Positions 1-10,092 are shown, counted from the first letter of the stretch. The stretch: 64,000 nt of DNA from Pseudomonas quercus (GCF_012033695.1 NZ_JAAVJI010000005.1:1-64000); one strand, 5' to 3'. Numbers and translations are program-made. The notes: generated by a model not told the origin, from the sequence alone.

Positions 1-3000
1 CAGTGAGCTGGCGATCACGTTCAGGTCACGCCCGGCCTGGGCGCTGAGGTCGCGGCCGGCGGTGACGGTGGCGCCCAGTTGGGTGATGTCGCTGCTGGTG
101 TGCTTGCGGTCCAGTACCACGCTGTTGGTGAGCTGGGTGGCGGCAATGTTCACGTCACGGCCAGCGCTCAAGCTCAGGTCGCGGCCGCTTTGTAGGGTGC
201 TGCCCAGGTTGTTGATGTCCCGCCCGGCCTGCACGCTCAGGTCGTTGGCGGCTTCGATGCGGGCGGCGTTGTCGGTGTAGTCGGTGTGGCGCTGGCCAGA
301 GGTGGAATCGGTTGACGTTACTGTACGTTCGTTGAGCACGTCGCCGTTAACCGCCGTCACGCTTACATCGCGACCGGCAATGATGCCACCGGCCTTGTTG
401 ACGATGGTGTTGCCCGCCAGCAGGTCCAGGCGGTTACCGGCCTGGATCAGGCCGCTGTTCACCAGGTCATTGCCCGCTGTAGCGGACAGGTTGTTGGCGG
501 CCTTGAGGGTGCCCACGTTGTCCAGGTTCTGGCCGGCGATCAGGGTCACGTCGTTACCGGCGATCAACGCGCCGGTAGGGCCAAGGCGGCCACTGGCCTG
601 GGCCAGGTACACCACGGGCACCAATACGGTTTCGCCGTTCACTACGGCGTTTTCCATCCAAACGATGTCGTGGGTAAGCGCGGCGACCTGCTCGGCCGTG
701 AGGCTCACGCCCACCGAGAGGTTGAGCTCGGTTTTGCTGGCCAGGGCGTTGTTCATCAGGTACTTGAACTGGGCCTCGTTGGAGGTTTGTCCATCGATGA
801 ACGCCTGCCCGGTGCGGGCGGTAACGGCTTGCTGCACCAGGCGCTGTTCGTACAGGCCATCGCCCAGGCGCTTGGCGCTCTGGTCGGGGTCGTAGCCCAG
901 GCCGGCGAGGAGGTAGTCCGAGCTCATGAATTGCTTGAGGTCGGTGAGTACCGGGTTGGTTTCGATTAGGTATTTGTTGTGGTTGGGCTGCGCTGCTGAG
1001 CTGGGCAGGCCTTGTACTTTGCTGACGGTTTGCGCAATAGCAGGGGCAGAACCTGCGCTGCCGACGGCCACACCGCCAACCTGAGTCATGCCACCTGTAC
1101 CGGCCTGGTAGCTGGGCACCACGTAGGTGCCGCCGCCCGTGCCGGTATCCCCTTGGGTGGTGACGGCGGTGGCGGTGCCCTCAATGCCCGCACCGTGCCG
1201 GGTAACGCTGGCCAACTGGCCGGCGCTGGCGGCTAGCAGAGCCGCCGAACCGAACTGTACGTCCCGCGCTTGGGTGGCAGGTGCGCCTTGCTCACGCTGG
1301 GCCGTTGAAATACTGGCGCCGGTGAGGGTCCAGCTTTGGGGCGTGCCAGTGGCTTGGGTGAATTGCGGGGTGCTGCTGCCCTGCCCGCTCAGGCGGAACA
1401 GGCCGTTCTGGCCGGTGGGCAGGCTGAAGCCCGGCAGGCTCAGGGGGTTGATTTGTTGCTGGGCCAGGTTGGGGGGGAGTTGGGCGTTGATCCTCAAAAC
1501 AACAGGCGTACTGGTGCCGGATGCTTGTGTGCCCTGAACCTTACTGGTACCACCGCCTACAGCGTAATCTTCATGGATAACGCTGTTTTGCAGGTCTTGC
1601 GAGGCTGTGATGGACACTTTTCCGCCGGCCTGGATGACGGCGCTGCGGCCGCCGTTTCCAGAGCCGTCTTTGGCGACTTCTACGTCGCTTACAAGCTTAA
1701 GCCCAGTGATAGCAGATGGTAACTGCACAAGATTCTTCGAATCATACTGCGACTGGGGGAAATCAGTATCCCGAGACCCTGAAAAACCGTTCCCCGCGTA
1801 AGACGTTACTGTAGGGGGGTATCTAATATCCAGATCTTTTCGAGTTTCTGTATCGCTTAGTACCACATAATTTTCTGCACCATCACTTCCCTGCTCCCAA
1901 CGAGGAGAAGCAAGCCTCAGTTCGCCACCAGCCCCCACATAGTAAACGTTAGGAAAATTGGGATTATTACGCTGATTATACTCAGTCACCTTTGGCAAAA
2001 GTCGCATCACCGTACCGTCTGTGACACCAAGTTGAGAATAGGTCCGAGTACGTTCTATAGATCCGCTGACCGCGCCGATATTTTTTACACTATCCGCCTG
2101 TATCGAAATATTGCCGGCTGCACTGATAGTGCTTTTACTGTTTAAAAATTTTCCGCCTACAAATATAAAATCTCCGTCAGCCGTCACAAGCGATGAGGAA
2201 CTATTATCACTGTCTTGGCCACCTTCAAAGTTTTCGCGAGCAATGTAGTTAACTGAGAAGGTGCTCCCTGAACAGTCCAAACACTCTACCGCAATAAACC
2301 CTTTGATCAGGGTACGGCCAACTGCAAAGTTCTGCGCACCGTCCGAGCCTTGCGTCCGGTTCTCAAACGCCGTCGCGGCAATAGAAAACTGCCCGCCACT
2401 CTCCATAGAGCCCGAGATATTCAATACCTGGTCAGCCCGCGCTGTGCCGTACCCTGCCAGCGTGACATTGCGCAGCCCATAGAAATCGCCGCTTTGGTTG
2501 GTGACGTTGGCGACATTGAGTTGCATGTCCCCACCACTGAACACCAACCCGTGGTCGTTCACCAGAGACGGGCCATTCACCGTCAGGTTCTGCCCGGCCC
2601 CCAAGGTGCCATAGTTGCTTATCCCCCCCGCGCCTACGGTAAGGTCGCCGGCCGAGGTGAGGCGGCCGTAGTTGGTCAGTTGCCCGCTTACGTTGATGCC
2701 TGTGCTGCCACCGCCGGCGAGGCTGGCGGCGTTGCTGAGGTTCAACTGTGCGGCGCTGAGGGTGAGGTTGCCTAGGCTGGAGGCCCGGCCATTACCGCCG
2801 TATGCACCACTCAAGTTCAGGCTCAGGCTGCCATCACTGGCTATCAACCCATCGTTGGTCCAGTTCCCACCGGTGCCCACAAATGCGTCGGACGCGAGCA
2901 ATTGCCCGCTGGCGGTTTGCACAAACTGCCCCACGTTGACGGTGAGGCGCCCGGCCTGGATCACGCTGCTGTTGGTCCAGCTGTCGGCGTTGAGGGTCAG

Positions 3001-6000
3001 GCCGCCACGGGTGACGATGCTGCCGCCGGCGTTGGTGATGTTGGCGGTGGAAATGCCGAATTCACCGGTGCCCACGTGCAGCAGGCTGCCGTTGGTGTTG
3101 AGGAAGTTGCCGACGTTGAAGGCCAGGTCGCTGTTGGCGGTTTCCAGGGTGCCGTTGCGGTTGTCGAAGGTGCCGCCGATGTTGAAGCGGGTGGCACCGC
3201 CGCTGCCCAAGGCGCGGATTTTGCCGGTCTGGTTGTCCAGGCTGGCGGCGGTCACGTTCAGGGTGGTGTCGCTTTCGATCACGCCAAAGCGGTTGTTCAG
3301 GGCGCCGGTGAGGTTCAGGTCTATCTGGTTGCCGGCGATCTGGCCGTCGTTGTCACCGCTGTTGTCGAAGGTGTCTCCGGTGAAGCGCACCAACCCTTTG
3401 GCGTACAGCCCGCCGTTGCGGTTGTCGAAGCTGCTGGCGTTCACCAGGGCATCGCCGCCCTGGGCGGACACGCGGCCGCCATAGTTGTCCAGGCCGTTGG
3501 AAGCGAGCAGGTCCAGGCGCTGGGCCTGAATCACGCCGCCCTGGCGGTTGAGGTCGTAGCCGTTTTTCAGTACGCCGGTCACCCGGGCGGTGAAGGCGCC
3601 TTGCAGGCTGGAGAGCACGCCACCGCGGCTGTCCAGGTTGGCGGCGGTCACGCTGAGGTCGCCGTTCTGAGCGATCAGACGGCCGTCCAGGTTGCCCAGG
3701 TCCCCGCCCACGTTCACGCCCAGCGCGCCCTGGCTTTGCACGGCGCCGCTGGTGTTGGTGAGGCTGGCGGCTTGCAGCTGCACGTCCGCACCTTGGCTGT
3801 AGATCAAACCGTCGTTGCTGTTGAGCACCTCGCCGCTGGCGGTGAGGGCCAGGCGCTCGTGGGCGGCGATGGTGCCGCGGTTGCGGTTGTCCAGGCTGCC
3901 GGTGTTCAGGGTCATCAGCCGCTGGCTGACCAGTTGCCCGCCCTGGTTGGCCACTTGGCTGCTGCGCAGCAGTTCCAGGGCGCCGCCGCTGGCCAGTTTG
4001 CCGTTGGTGTTGATGAGGGCACCTAGCAGGTCCAGGGTGACCGCGCCTTGGCTGCTGAAGGTGCCGGCGCTGTTGTCTAGGGTGGTACCGGTGAAGCGGG
4101 CACCTTGGGCGGCGTTTACCTGGCCGGTGGCGTTGTTCAGGCTGGCGGCGGTGAGGGCCAGGTCGGCGCCGCTGTCGATCAGGCCGTTCTGGCTGTTGTC
4201 CAGCACGCCGTTGATAGAAAGGCTTTGTGCGGTGCCGCTGGAGAGAATGCCGCCGCGGTTGTCCAGGCTGGCGGCCGACACGGTGAGAGCCTGCTGGCTG
4301 ACCAGGGCACCGCCGTTGCTGTTGAGCACGGCGCCGCTGAGGGTGGCGGTGAGGTTACCGGCACGGGCGGATAGGGTGCCGTTGTTGCGGTTGTCCAGGC
4401 TACCGCCAGCGAGGCTCAGGCCCTGCCAGCCGGAGATCAGGCCGTTCTGGTTGATGAGGTTGGTGGCGTTCAGGCCCAGCTGGGCGTTGCTGATGAGCTT
4501 GCCGTTGGTGTTATCCAGGGTGCCGATAGGCGCGTCGTTGCCCAGGGTAAAGCCTTGGGCGCTGGAGATTTCGCCGCCCTGGTTGTTCACGTTGGCCACG
4601 CGCTGCAGCAGGAGTGGGCCTTTGGCGTTGATCAGGCCGGTGCGGTTGTCCAGGTCGGCGCCGTGAAGGTCCAGGTTAAGGCCTGCGTCGCTGAGCAGGC
4701 GGCCGCCGGTTTGGGTCAGGCCGTTGAGGGCCAGCACCATGTCGCCCACTGAGGACACTTCACCCCCACTGCTGGTGTCCAGGCGGGTGGCGGTGAGGTT
4801 CAGGGTGCCCTGGCTGTTGATCAGGCCCTTGGCGGTGGTGTTCAGGGTGCCGGTGGTAAGGGTAAGCGTACGGCTGCCCAGCAGTTGGCCGGCCTGGTTG
4901 TCCAGGTTGCCGGCGAACAGGGTCAGGGCCTGGGCGGCGTTGATCAGGCCGTTGTCGCGGTTGCTCAGCAGGCCACTGGCGGTCAGTTGCAGGTCGCCAC
5001 GGCTGGTGAGTGTGCCGTTGCTGTTGTCCAGGCTGGTGGCGGTGGCGTCCAGGCTGGCCGCTGCGATCATGCCTTTGACGTTGTTCAGGGCTTGGGCGAT
5101 GCGCAGGCTCAGGGCCTGGTTGCTCAACACCTTGCCGCCATTGTTGTTCAGCTGTTGCGCGGCCAGGGTGAAGCCTTCGCTGCTGGAGATCTCGCCGCCC
5201 TGGTTCTGCACCTCGCCCAGTTGCTGCAACAGCAAGGCGCCGGGGGCGTTGATCAGGCCGTTCTGGTTGTTCAGCAGGCCATTGTTCAGGTTCAAGGTAA
5301 GCGCGGTATTGCTGAACAGCTGGCCGCCTTGTTGGTCCAGGCCGGTCACGCTGGCGACCAGGGCCTGGCCGCTGCCGAGGCTGCCCCCGTCGCGGTTGGT
5401 TACTTGGCCGGCGGTCAGGGCCAGCTGGCTGGCGGTGCTGATGCGCCCGGCAGTGTTGTTCAGGGCGCCGGTGGTGAGCGCCAGGGCGCCCTTGCTGCTG
5501 AGGCTGCCGGTGTTGCGGTTGTCCAGGCTGGCGCTAGTAAGGGTGAGGGCGCTGTCTGTGACGATTTCGCCGCCTTGGTTCAGCACGGCGCCGGTGGCGC
5601 TAAGGGTGAGCAGGCCAGCGCTGGAGAGGCTGCCGCCGGTGTTGGTGAGGCTGCCCACGCGGGCGTTGAGGGTGCCTTCGCTGGTGATCACGCCTTGGCT
5701 GTTGTTCAGCAGGTCGGCCACGGCCAGGTCGATGGCGCCGAGGCTGGCCAGGGTGCCGCCTTGGTTGTCCAGGCCCGTGCCGGTCAGGGTAAGGCCCGTG
5801 TGGCCAGACAGCACGCCCCGGTTGCGGTTGGTGACCTGGGCCAGGTTCAGGGCCAGGGCCCGTTGCGCCAGTACCTTGCCGCCGTCGCTGTTATCCAGTT
5901 GCTGACTGGTGAGGGTGATATCGCCCTGGCTGGACAGCTCCCCGCCCCGGTTGTCCATATCGGCCACCGCCAGCGTGAGGCCTTGGGTGGCGGCGATCAG

Positions 6001-9000
6001 GCCGTCGGCGTTGTTGACCAGGCTGTCGCCGGTGAGGTCGAGGGAGCCTTGGGCAATGAACTGCCCGCCCTGCTGTTGCAGGTGGTTAACGTGGGCAGTG
6101 AGGTCGCGCTTGGCCGACACCTGCCCCTGGCTATTGTCCAGGGTGGCGGCGGTCAGTTGCAGGTCGCTGTCGGCGATAACGGCTCCGTTCTGGTTCAGCA
6201 CGCCCTGGGCCACGTTCAGGGCCAGGCTGTCGCGGCTGCTGAGCAGGCCGTCGCTGTTGTCCAGTGTGTCGGCCTGTACGTCCAGGCCACGGGCAGCGAC
6301 AGCGCCCTTGAGGTTGTTCAGCACCTGGGCGATGCGCAGGGTAAGGCCCTGGTTGCTCAGCACCTTGCCGCTGCGGTTGTCCAGTTGCTGGGCGGCCAGG
6401 GTGAAGGCCTGGTCGCTGGAGAGTTCGCCGTTCTGGTTGATCACCACGCCCAGGTTATTCAGGGTGAGTGCGGGGGCATTGATCAGGCCGTTGCTGTTGT
6501 TCAGCAGGCCGTTGTTCAGGTTCAGGGTGAGCGCGGTGTTGCTGAACAGCTGGCCACCTTGTTGGTCCAGGCTGGTCACGTTGGCGGTCAGCGCCTGGGC
6601 GCTGGCGATGCGGCCACCGGCCTGGTTGGTCACTTGGGTGGCAGTGAGGGCCAGGGTGTCGGTGCTCGTGAGGCGGCCCTGGCTGTTGTCGAAGGCGCCG
6701 GTGGTCACGGTGGTGGCGCCCTTGCCGGAGAGCAGGCCGCCGTTGCGGTTGTCCAGGCTGGCGCTGTGAACCGTGAGGGCGGCGTCGGTGGTAATGGCGC
6801 CGCCCTGGTTGCTCACCTCGCCGGTGGCAGTGAGCATCAGGGCCGCCGCGCTAGAGAAGCTGCCGCCCGCGTTTTGCACGGTGCCGGCGTTCACGGTGAG
6901 CAGGGCTTCGCTGCTGACGGTGCCGGCGCTGTTGTTGAGGGCGTCGCGCAGGGCCAGGGTGGTGCCGTGCTGGCCGGCCAGGGTGCCTTGGGTGTTGTCC
7001 AGGCTATGGCCGGTCAGGCTGAGGGTGTCGCCGAACAGCAGGCCCTTGTTTTGGTTGATCACGCGTTCCACGGCCAGGGCCAGCGCGGTGCCAGCCAGTA
7101 CCTTGCCGCCGTCGCTGTTGTCCAGTTGCTGGCCGTTGAGGGCCACGCCCACTTGGCTGCTCAGCTCGCCGCCGCGGTTGTCCACTTGGGCCACATCGAG
7201 TGTCAGCGCTTTTGTGGCACCCACCAGCCCGCCGGCACGGTTGTCCAACTGGTTGCCGGTCAGGTGCAGTGCACCCTGGGCGACCAGTTCGCCGCCCTGT
7301 TGGGTTAGGGTGTCAACGGTGGCGGTGAGGTCGGCCTGGCTGGCGATACGGCCGGCGCCGTTGAGCACGGTGCCCACTTGTACCTGCAACGGGCCGGTGG
7401 CGTTGAGCAGGCCGCTTTGGTTGTTGAGCTGCTGACCGGTGAGGTCGATACCGGCGCTGCCGGTGATTACGCCTTGGGCGCTGTTGTCCAGTTGGCCCAC
7501 GGCCAGGTGCATGGCCTGAGTGGCGCGCAGTACACCGCCGCGGTTGTCCGCGGTGTCGGTGCGCAGGCTTAACACGTTCTGGGAGGCCACGCGCCCGCCC
7601 TGGTTGTCCAGGGCTTTGCTAGCGAGGGTAAGCGCACCTTTGGCCTGCACGCTGCCGCTGTCGCGGTTGTCCAGGGTGCCGCCCACGGTGGCGTTCAGCT
7701 CACCGTCGGTGACTACGACACCGGCCTGGCGGTTGTCCAGGCTACCGGCGTTAAGGGTGAGGCCCTGCCCCGCCCCCAGAGTGCCGCCCTGGTTGTCGAG
7801 GGCCCCAGTCACTGCCACGTTCAGGCGCTGATCGGCCGTTACCTGCCCGCCCCGGTTGCTCAGGCTAGCGGCGGTCACGGTGGCGTTGCCCGCGGCAGAC
7901 ACGTCGCCCTGATCGTTGTTGAGCACGCCCGTGGTGCGCAGGGCCAGGTCGGTATCGCTGCTCAGGGCGCCGTTGTCGTTGAGCAGGTCGCCTGCGTTTA
8001 CCTCAAGGCTGTTGCCCGAGACCAGACCGCGCACGTTGGCCAGCTGCTGGGCCACCCGCACAGTGAGCGCGTTCTGGCTAAGGAGCGAACCGTCGGTGTT
8101 CTGCAGGCTGTTGGCCGCCAGGGTGAAGGCGTTGGTACTTGAGATTTCACCGTTCTGGTTATTCACGGCGTTGAGGTTGCGCAGCAGCAGTTGGCCGGGG
8201 GCGGTGATCAGGCCGCCCTGGTTGTTGAGCAGGCCGTTGTTCAGGTCCAGGGTGACGTTGCCGTTGCTGTACAGGCGCCCGTCGTTGTGCTGGTCCAGGC
8301 CCGTGACGCTGGCGGTCAGGGCCATGGCGCTGGCGATGCGGCCCGCTTCGCTGTTGTCCACCTGGCCGGCCGTGAGCTGGAGCGCGCCGGTGCTGGTGAG
8401 GCTGCCGCCTTGCTGGTTGCTGAAGGCGCTGGTGTTGACCACTACGCCGTTACCGGCCAGGCGGCCTTTCTGGCGGTTGTCCAGGCTGGCGCTGGTGAGC
8501 GTGAGGGTGCTGTTGGTCAGTATTTCGCCGCCCCGGTTCACCACGGCCCCGCTGGTGGTGAGGGTGAGCGCGCCAGCACTGGTCACGCTGCCGCCGCTGT
8601 TGCCCAGGCTAGCGGCCTGCAGGTTCAGGGTGCCGTCGCTGCGCAGGGTGCCTTGGTCGTTGTTCACAGCCTGGCGGGCGTTCAGGCCAAGGGCGTTTTT
8701 GGCGTACAGGGTGCCTTGGCTGTTCAAAAGGTCCGTGGTGGCCAGGTCCAGGCTGCCTTGGCTCAGTACCCGGCCCGCCTGGCGGTTGTCCAGGGTAGTG
8801 GCGGTGACCTGGGTGCGGGCCTGGCTGTTGAGGGTGCCGCCTTGGTTGTTCAGGGTTTGCCGGGCCGTGGCGGTGAGGCCGCGGCTGGCGGTCACGCTGC
8901 CGGTGTTGCGAAGGTTCTGGGCGGTGAGCGTTACGTCACCGGTGGCGTTGCGGCTGTTGTCCGCATTCACCCCAGCTTCCACGATGCCGCTGTTGGTAAG

Positions 9001-10092
9001 CTGCCCGCCGCTGCTCAGGCGCACGGTATCTCGTGCAGCCAGGTTGCCCCGGTTGGCCAGGTCCCCTGTGGTGGTGGCGGTAACGGCGGTACCGGCATAC
9101 ACCGACCCTGTAGCCTCCAGGGCGGCGGCGTTGACGTTCACAGCGGCGGCGGCAGAGGCCTGGGCCACAGTCAACTGGCCGTTGGCGTCGATCTGGATGT
9201 CCCCGGCACTGGCCGCCAGGTTACCGGCCAGCTTCACCCCTACCCCGGCTTCGGTGCCCACCAGCTTGATCGCACCGGCATACATGCCGCCCAGTGCCGA
9301 GCTGTCGATGGCCACCGTAGGCTTGGCACTGCCGTCGTCCGCCAGGGCCGTGGGGGTTAGGGTTTGGGCGTCCACCGCGTTGCGGCCGGCCACCACGGTC
9401 AGTTGCCGGGCATTGATCTGGCCGTTGATCTGGGCGGCGCGGGTGATGATTTCAAACTGGTCGACGCTGCTGGCGTCCAGGCCCTGGCCTTCCACCGTGA
9501 CCTGGCCGCCGTTCACTTGGAAGTGGTCCAGGCGGCCGTTGTCCAGCACCGGCGTACCGGTGGTGAGGGTGGCCCTGGGGGTGTTGATAAAGCCGCAGCC
9601 GTTGCAGGTCACGCCATAGGGGTTGGCCACGATTACCCGCGCTGCCTGCCCGGCCACTTCCGTGTAGCCCTTGAGCTGGCTGGCGTTGGCGCCGACCACT
9701 TCGTTGAGGATGGTGGTGGCAGCTGTGCCCTGGAAGTTGGGGTTGCCGACGATGATGCCGCCCAGCTGGGTATTCTGGGTGCGGGCGGTGGCGTTATTAA
9801 GGATCGCCCCTTCGCTGCCCACGTTGTACTGCTGGTACTGGTTGTGGGACAGGCCCGTGGCATTGGGCGCGGCGATGTTGACGATGGGCACGCCGTTGCC
9901 GGCCTGGTTCAAGGTGGTGTTGGTGCCGCCGCTCACGGCAATGCCTTCGGCCTGGGCCCAGATGGGTTGCCAGAACAGGGCGTTGATCAGGATCAGCGCA
10001 ATGCCGCGTTTGGGCAGGCCCCAAAAGGTATGCCGCTCCACCAGCCGGGCAGAGGGCTGGCGCACGAGGAAATCGAAGTGACGAACGTCCAT
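1..10092 (-). CDS. cdiA: CdiA/TpsA-type filamentous haemagglutinin, contact-dependent inhibition effector (partial, 3' end outside window)
   Basis: The open frame runs from ATG at 10092 to position 1 without a stop: 3364 codons, C-terminus missing. Residues 1-48 are an extended signal peptide ending in IWAQA. A TPS secretion domain follows, with the family hallmarks NPYG (157-160) and CNGCGF (163-168). Residues about 330-2500 are FHA-1 repeats of the type LDNxxGxLxSxGxLxLxxxxL. Residues about 2580-2805 are AT-richer and non-repetitive. Near residue 3038 comes a conserved segment with NKYLIETNP and YEQRLVQQ, and from about 3174 FHA-2-like repeats (IAGNDVTLIAGQNLDN). The protein should be exported by the CdiB-type partner encoded 25 nt upstream and form a cell-surface filament. 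A C-terminal toxin and an immunity gene are expected by family but lie outside the window. A plain adhesin rather than a CDI effector cannot be excluded. Confidence 0.88.
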   Translation of the reverse strand, partial: MDVRHFDFLVRQPSARLVERHTFWGLPKRGIALILINALFWQPIWAQAEGIAVSGGTNTTLNQAGNGVPIVNIAAPNATGLSHNQYQQYNVGSEGAILNNATARTQNTQLGGIIVGNPNFQGTAATTILNEVVGANASQLKGYTEVAGQAARVIVANPYGVTCNGCGFINTPRATLTTGTPVLDNGRLDHFQVNGGQVTVEGQGLDASSVDQFEIITRAAQINGQINARQLTVVAGRNAVDAQTLTPTALADDGSAKPTVAIDSSALGGMYAGAIKLVGTEAGVGVKLAGNLAASAGDIQIDANGQLTVAQASAAAAVNVNAAALEATGSVYAGTAVTATTTGDLANRGNLAARDTVRLSSGGQLTNSGIVEAGVNADNSRNATGDVTLTAQNLRNTGSVTASRGLTATARQTLNNQGGTLNSQARTQVTATTLDNRQAGRVLSQGSLDLATTDLLNSQGTLYAKNALGLNARQAVNNDQGTLRSDGTLNLQAASLGNSGGSVTSAGALTLTTSGAVVNRGGEILTNSTLTLTSASLDNRQKGRLAGNGVVVNTSAFSNQQGGSLTSTGALQLTAGQVDNSEAGRIASAMALTASVTGLDQHNDGRLYSNGNVTLDLNNGLLNNQGGLITAPGQLLLRNLNAVNNQNGEISSTNAFTLAANSLQNTDGSLLSQNALTVRVAQQLANVRGLVSGNSLEVNAGDLLNDNGALSSDTDLALRTTGVLNNDQGDVSAAGNATVTAASLSNRGGQVTADQRLNVAVTGALDNQGGTLGAGQGLTLNAGSLDNRQAGVVVTDGELNATVGGTLDNRDSGSVQAKGALTLASKALDNQGGRVASQNVLSLRTDTADNRGGVLRATQAMHLAVGQLDNSAQGVITGSAGIDLTGQQLNNQSGLLNATGPLQVQVGTVLNGAGRIASQADLTATVDTLTQQGGELVAQGALHLTGNQLDNRAGGLVGATKALTLDVAQVDNRGGELSSQVGVALNGQQLDNSDGGKVLAGTALALAVERVINQNKGLLFGDTLSLTGHSLDNTQGTLAGQHGTTLALRDALNNSAGTVSSEALLTVNAGTVQNAGGSFSSAAALMLTATGEVSNQGGAITTDAALTVHSASLDNRNGGLLSGKGATTVTTGAFDNSQGRLTSTDTLALTATQVTNQAGGRIASAQALTANVTSLDQQGGQLFSNTALTLNLNNGLLNNSNGLINAPALTLNNLGVVINQNGELSSDQAFTLAAQQLDNRSGKVLSNQGLTLRIAQVLNNLKGAVAARGLDVQADTLDNSDGLLSSRDSLALNVAQGVLNQNGAVIADSDLQLTAATLDNSQGQVSAKRDLTAHVNHLQQQGGQFIAQGSLDLTGDSLVNNADGLIAATQGLTLAVADMDNRGGELSSQGDITLTSQQLDNSDGGKVLAQRALALNLAQVTNRNRGVLSGHTGLTLTGTGLDNQGGTLASLGAIDLAVADLLNNSQGVITSEGTLNARVGSLTNTGGSLSSAGLLTLSATGAVLNQGGEIVTDSALTLTSASLDNRNTGSLSSKGALALTTGALNNTAGRISTASQLALTAGQVTNRDGGSLGSGQALVASVTGLDQQGGQLFSNTALTLNLNNGLLNNQNGLINAPGALLLQQLGEVQNQGGEISSSEGFTLAAQQLNNNGGKVLSNQALSLRIAQALNNVKGMIAAASLDATATSLDNSNGTLTSRGDLQLTASGLLSNRDNGLINAAQALTLFAGNLDNQAGQLLGSRTLTLTTGTLNTTAKGLINSQGTLNLTATRLDTSSGGEVSSVGDMVLALNGLTQTGGRLLSDAGLNLDLHGADLDNRTGLINAKGPLLLQRVANVNNQGGEISSAQGFTLGNDAPIGTLDNTNGKLISNAQLGLNATNLINQNGLISGWQGLSLAGGSLDNRNNGTLSARAGNLTATLSGAVLNSNGGALVSQQALTVSAASLDNRGGILSSGTAQSLSINGVLDNSQNGLIDSGADLALTAASLNNATGQVNAAQGARFTGTTLDNSAGTFSSQGAVTLDLLGALINTNGKLASGGALELLRSSQVANQGGQLVSQRLMTLNTGSLDNRNRGTIAAHERLALTASGEVLNSNDGLIYSQGADVQLQAASLTNTSGAVQSQGALGVNVGGDLGNLDGRLIAQNGDLSVTAANLDSRGGVLSSLQGAFTARVTGVLKNGYDLNRQGGVIQAQRLDLLASNGLDNYGGRVSAQGGDALVNASSFDNRNGGLYAKGLVRFTGDTFDNSGDNDGQIAGNQIDLNLTGALNNRFGVIESDTTLNVTAASLDNQTGKIRALGSGGATRFNIGGTFDNRNGTLETANSDLAFNVGNFLNTNGSLLHVGTGEFGISTANITNAGGSIVTRGGLTLNADSWTNSSVIQAGRLTVNVGQFVQTASGQLLASDAFVGTGGNWTNDGLIASDGSLSLNLSGAYGGNGRASSLGNLTLSAAQLNLSNAASLAGGGSTGINVSGQLTNYGRLTSAGDLTVGAGGISNYGTLGAGQNLTVNGPSLVNDHGLVFSGGDMQLNVANVTNQSGDFYGLRNVTLAGYGTARADQVLNISGSMESGGQFSIAATAFENRTQGSDGAQNFAVGRTLIKGFIAVECLDCSGSTFSVNYIARENFEGGQDSDNSSSSLVTADGDFIFVGGKFLNSKSTISAAGNISIQADSVKNIGAVSGSIERTRTYSQLGVTDGTVMRLLPKVTEYNQRNNPNFPNVYYVGAGGELRLASPRWEQGSDGAENYVVLSDTETRKDLDIRYPPTVTSYAGNGFSGSRDTDFPQSQYDSKNLVQLPSAITGLKLVSDVEVAKDGSGNGGRSAVIQAGGKVSITASQDLQNSVIHEDYAVGGGTSKVQGTQASGTSTPVVLRINAQLPPNLAQQQINPLSLPGFSLPTGQNGLFRLSGQGSSTPQFTQATGTPQSWTLTGASISTAQREQGAPATQARDVQFGSAALLAASAGQLASVTRHGAGIEGTATAVTTQGDTGTGGGTYVVPSYQAGTGGMTQVGGVAVGSAGSAPAIAQTVSKVQGLPSSAAQPNHNKYLIETNPVLTDLKQFMSSDYLLAGLGYDPDQSAKRLGDGLYEQRLVQQAVTARTGQAFIDGQTSNEAQFKYLMNNALASKTELNLSVGVSLTAEQVAALTHDIVWMENAVVNGETVLVPVVYLAQASGRLGPTGALIAGNDVTLIAGQNLDNVGTLKAANNLSATAGNDLVNSGLIQAGNRLDLLAGNTIVNKAGGIIAGRDVSVTAVNGDVLNERTVTSTDSTSGQRHTDYTDNAARIEAANDLSVQAGRDINNLGSTLQSGRDLSLSAGRDVNIAATQLTNSVVLDRKHTSSDITQLGATVTAGRDLSAQAGRDLNVIASSL
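1680..2350 (-). other. AT-richer, non-repeat segment of cdiA at the receptor-binding-domain position
   Basis: Within the reading frame (about residues 2580-2805) base composition drops clearly against the GC-rich flanks and the LDNxxG repeat pattern stops. The translation is rich in Asn, Ser, Tyr and Asp, for example NNPNFPNVYYVGAGGE and LDCSGSTFSVNY. I translated this stretch codon by codon and found no stop or frameshift. In E. coli CdiA proteins the receptor-binding domain lies between the FHA-1 repeats and the later conserved regions, which is where this segment sits. Assignment as a receptor-binding domain is inference. Confidence 0.6.
5095..8400 (-). repeat. Long-period in-frame repeats in the FHA-1 region of cdiA
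   Basis: A block encoding LTLNLNNGLLNN..GLINAP, then a stretch containing GxxFTLAAxxLxN, recurs three times. Landmark positions are 5271, 6501 and 8226. The spacings are 1230 and 1725 bp (410 and 575 codons), both multiples of three. The two copies at about 5100-5460 and 6320-6690 are the most alike at the DNA level; the third (about 8040-8400) has diverged. This higher-order period lies on top of the short haemagglutinin repeat and suggests past in-frame duplication. Confidence 0.65.

Noticed and set aside
1680..2350. Possible frameshift or inactivation of cdiA in the AT-rich part
   Set aside because: Hand translation of 1801-2280 in the cdiA frame found no stop and a sensible sequence throughout.
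2902..7308. Very long plus-strand open frames opposite cdiA (for example 2902-4026 and 4885-7308)
   Set aside because: They mirror the repetitive, GC-rich cdiA frame: the translation is low-complexity Val/Ala/Gln/Gly, has no domain and no ribosome site. The minus frame is the genuine gene.
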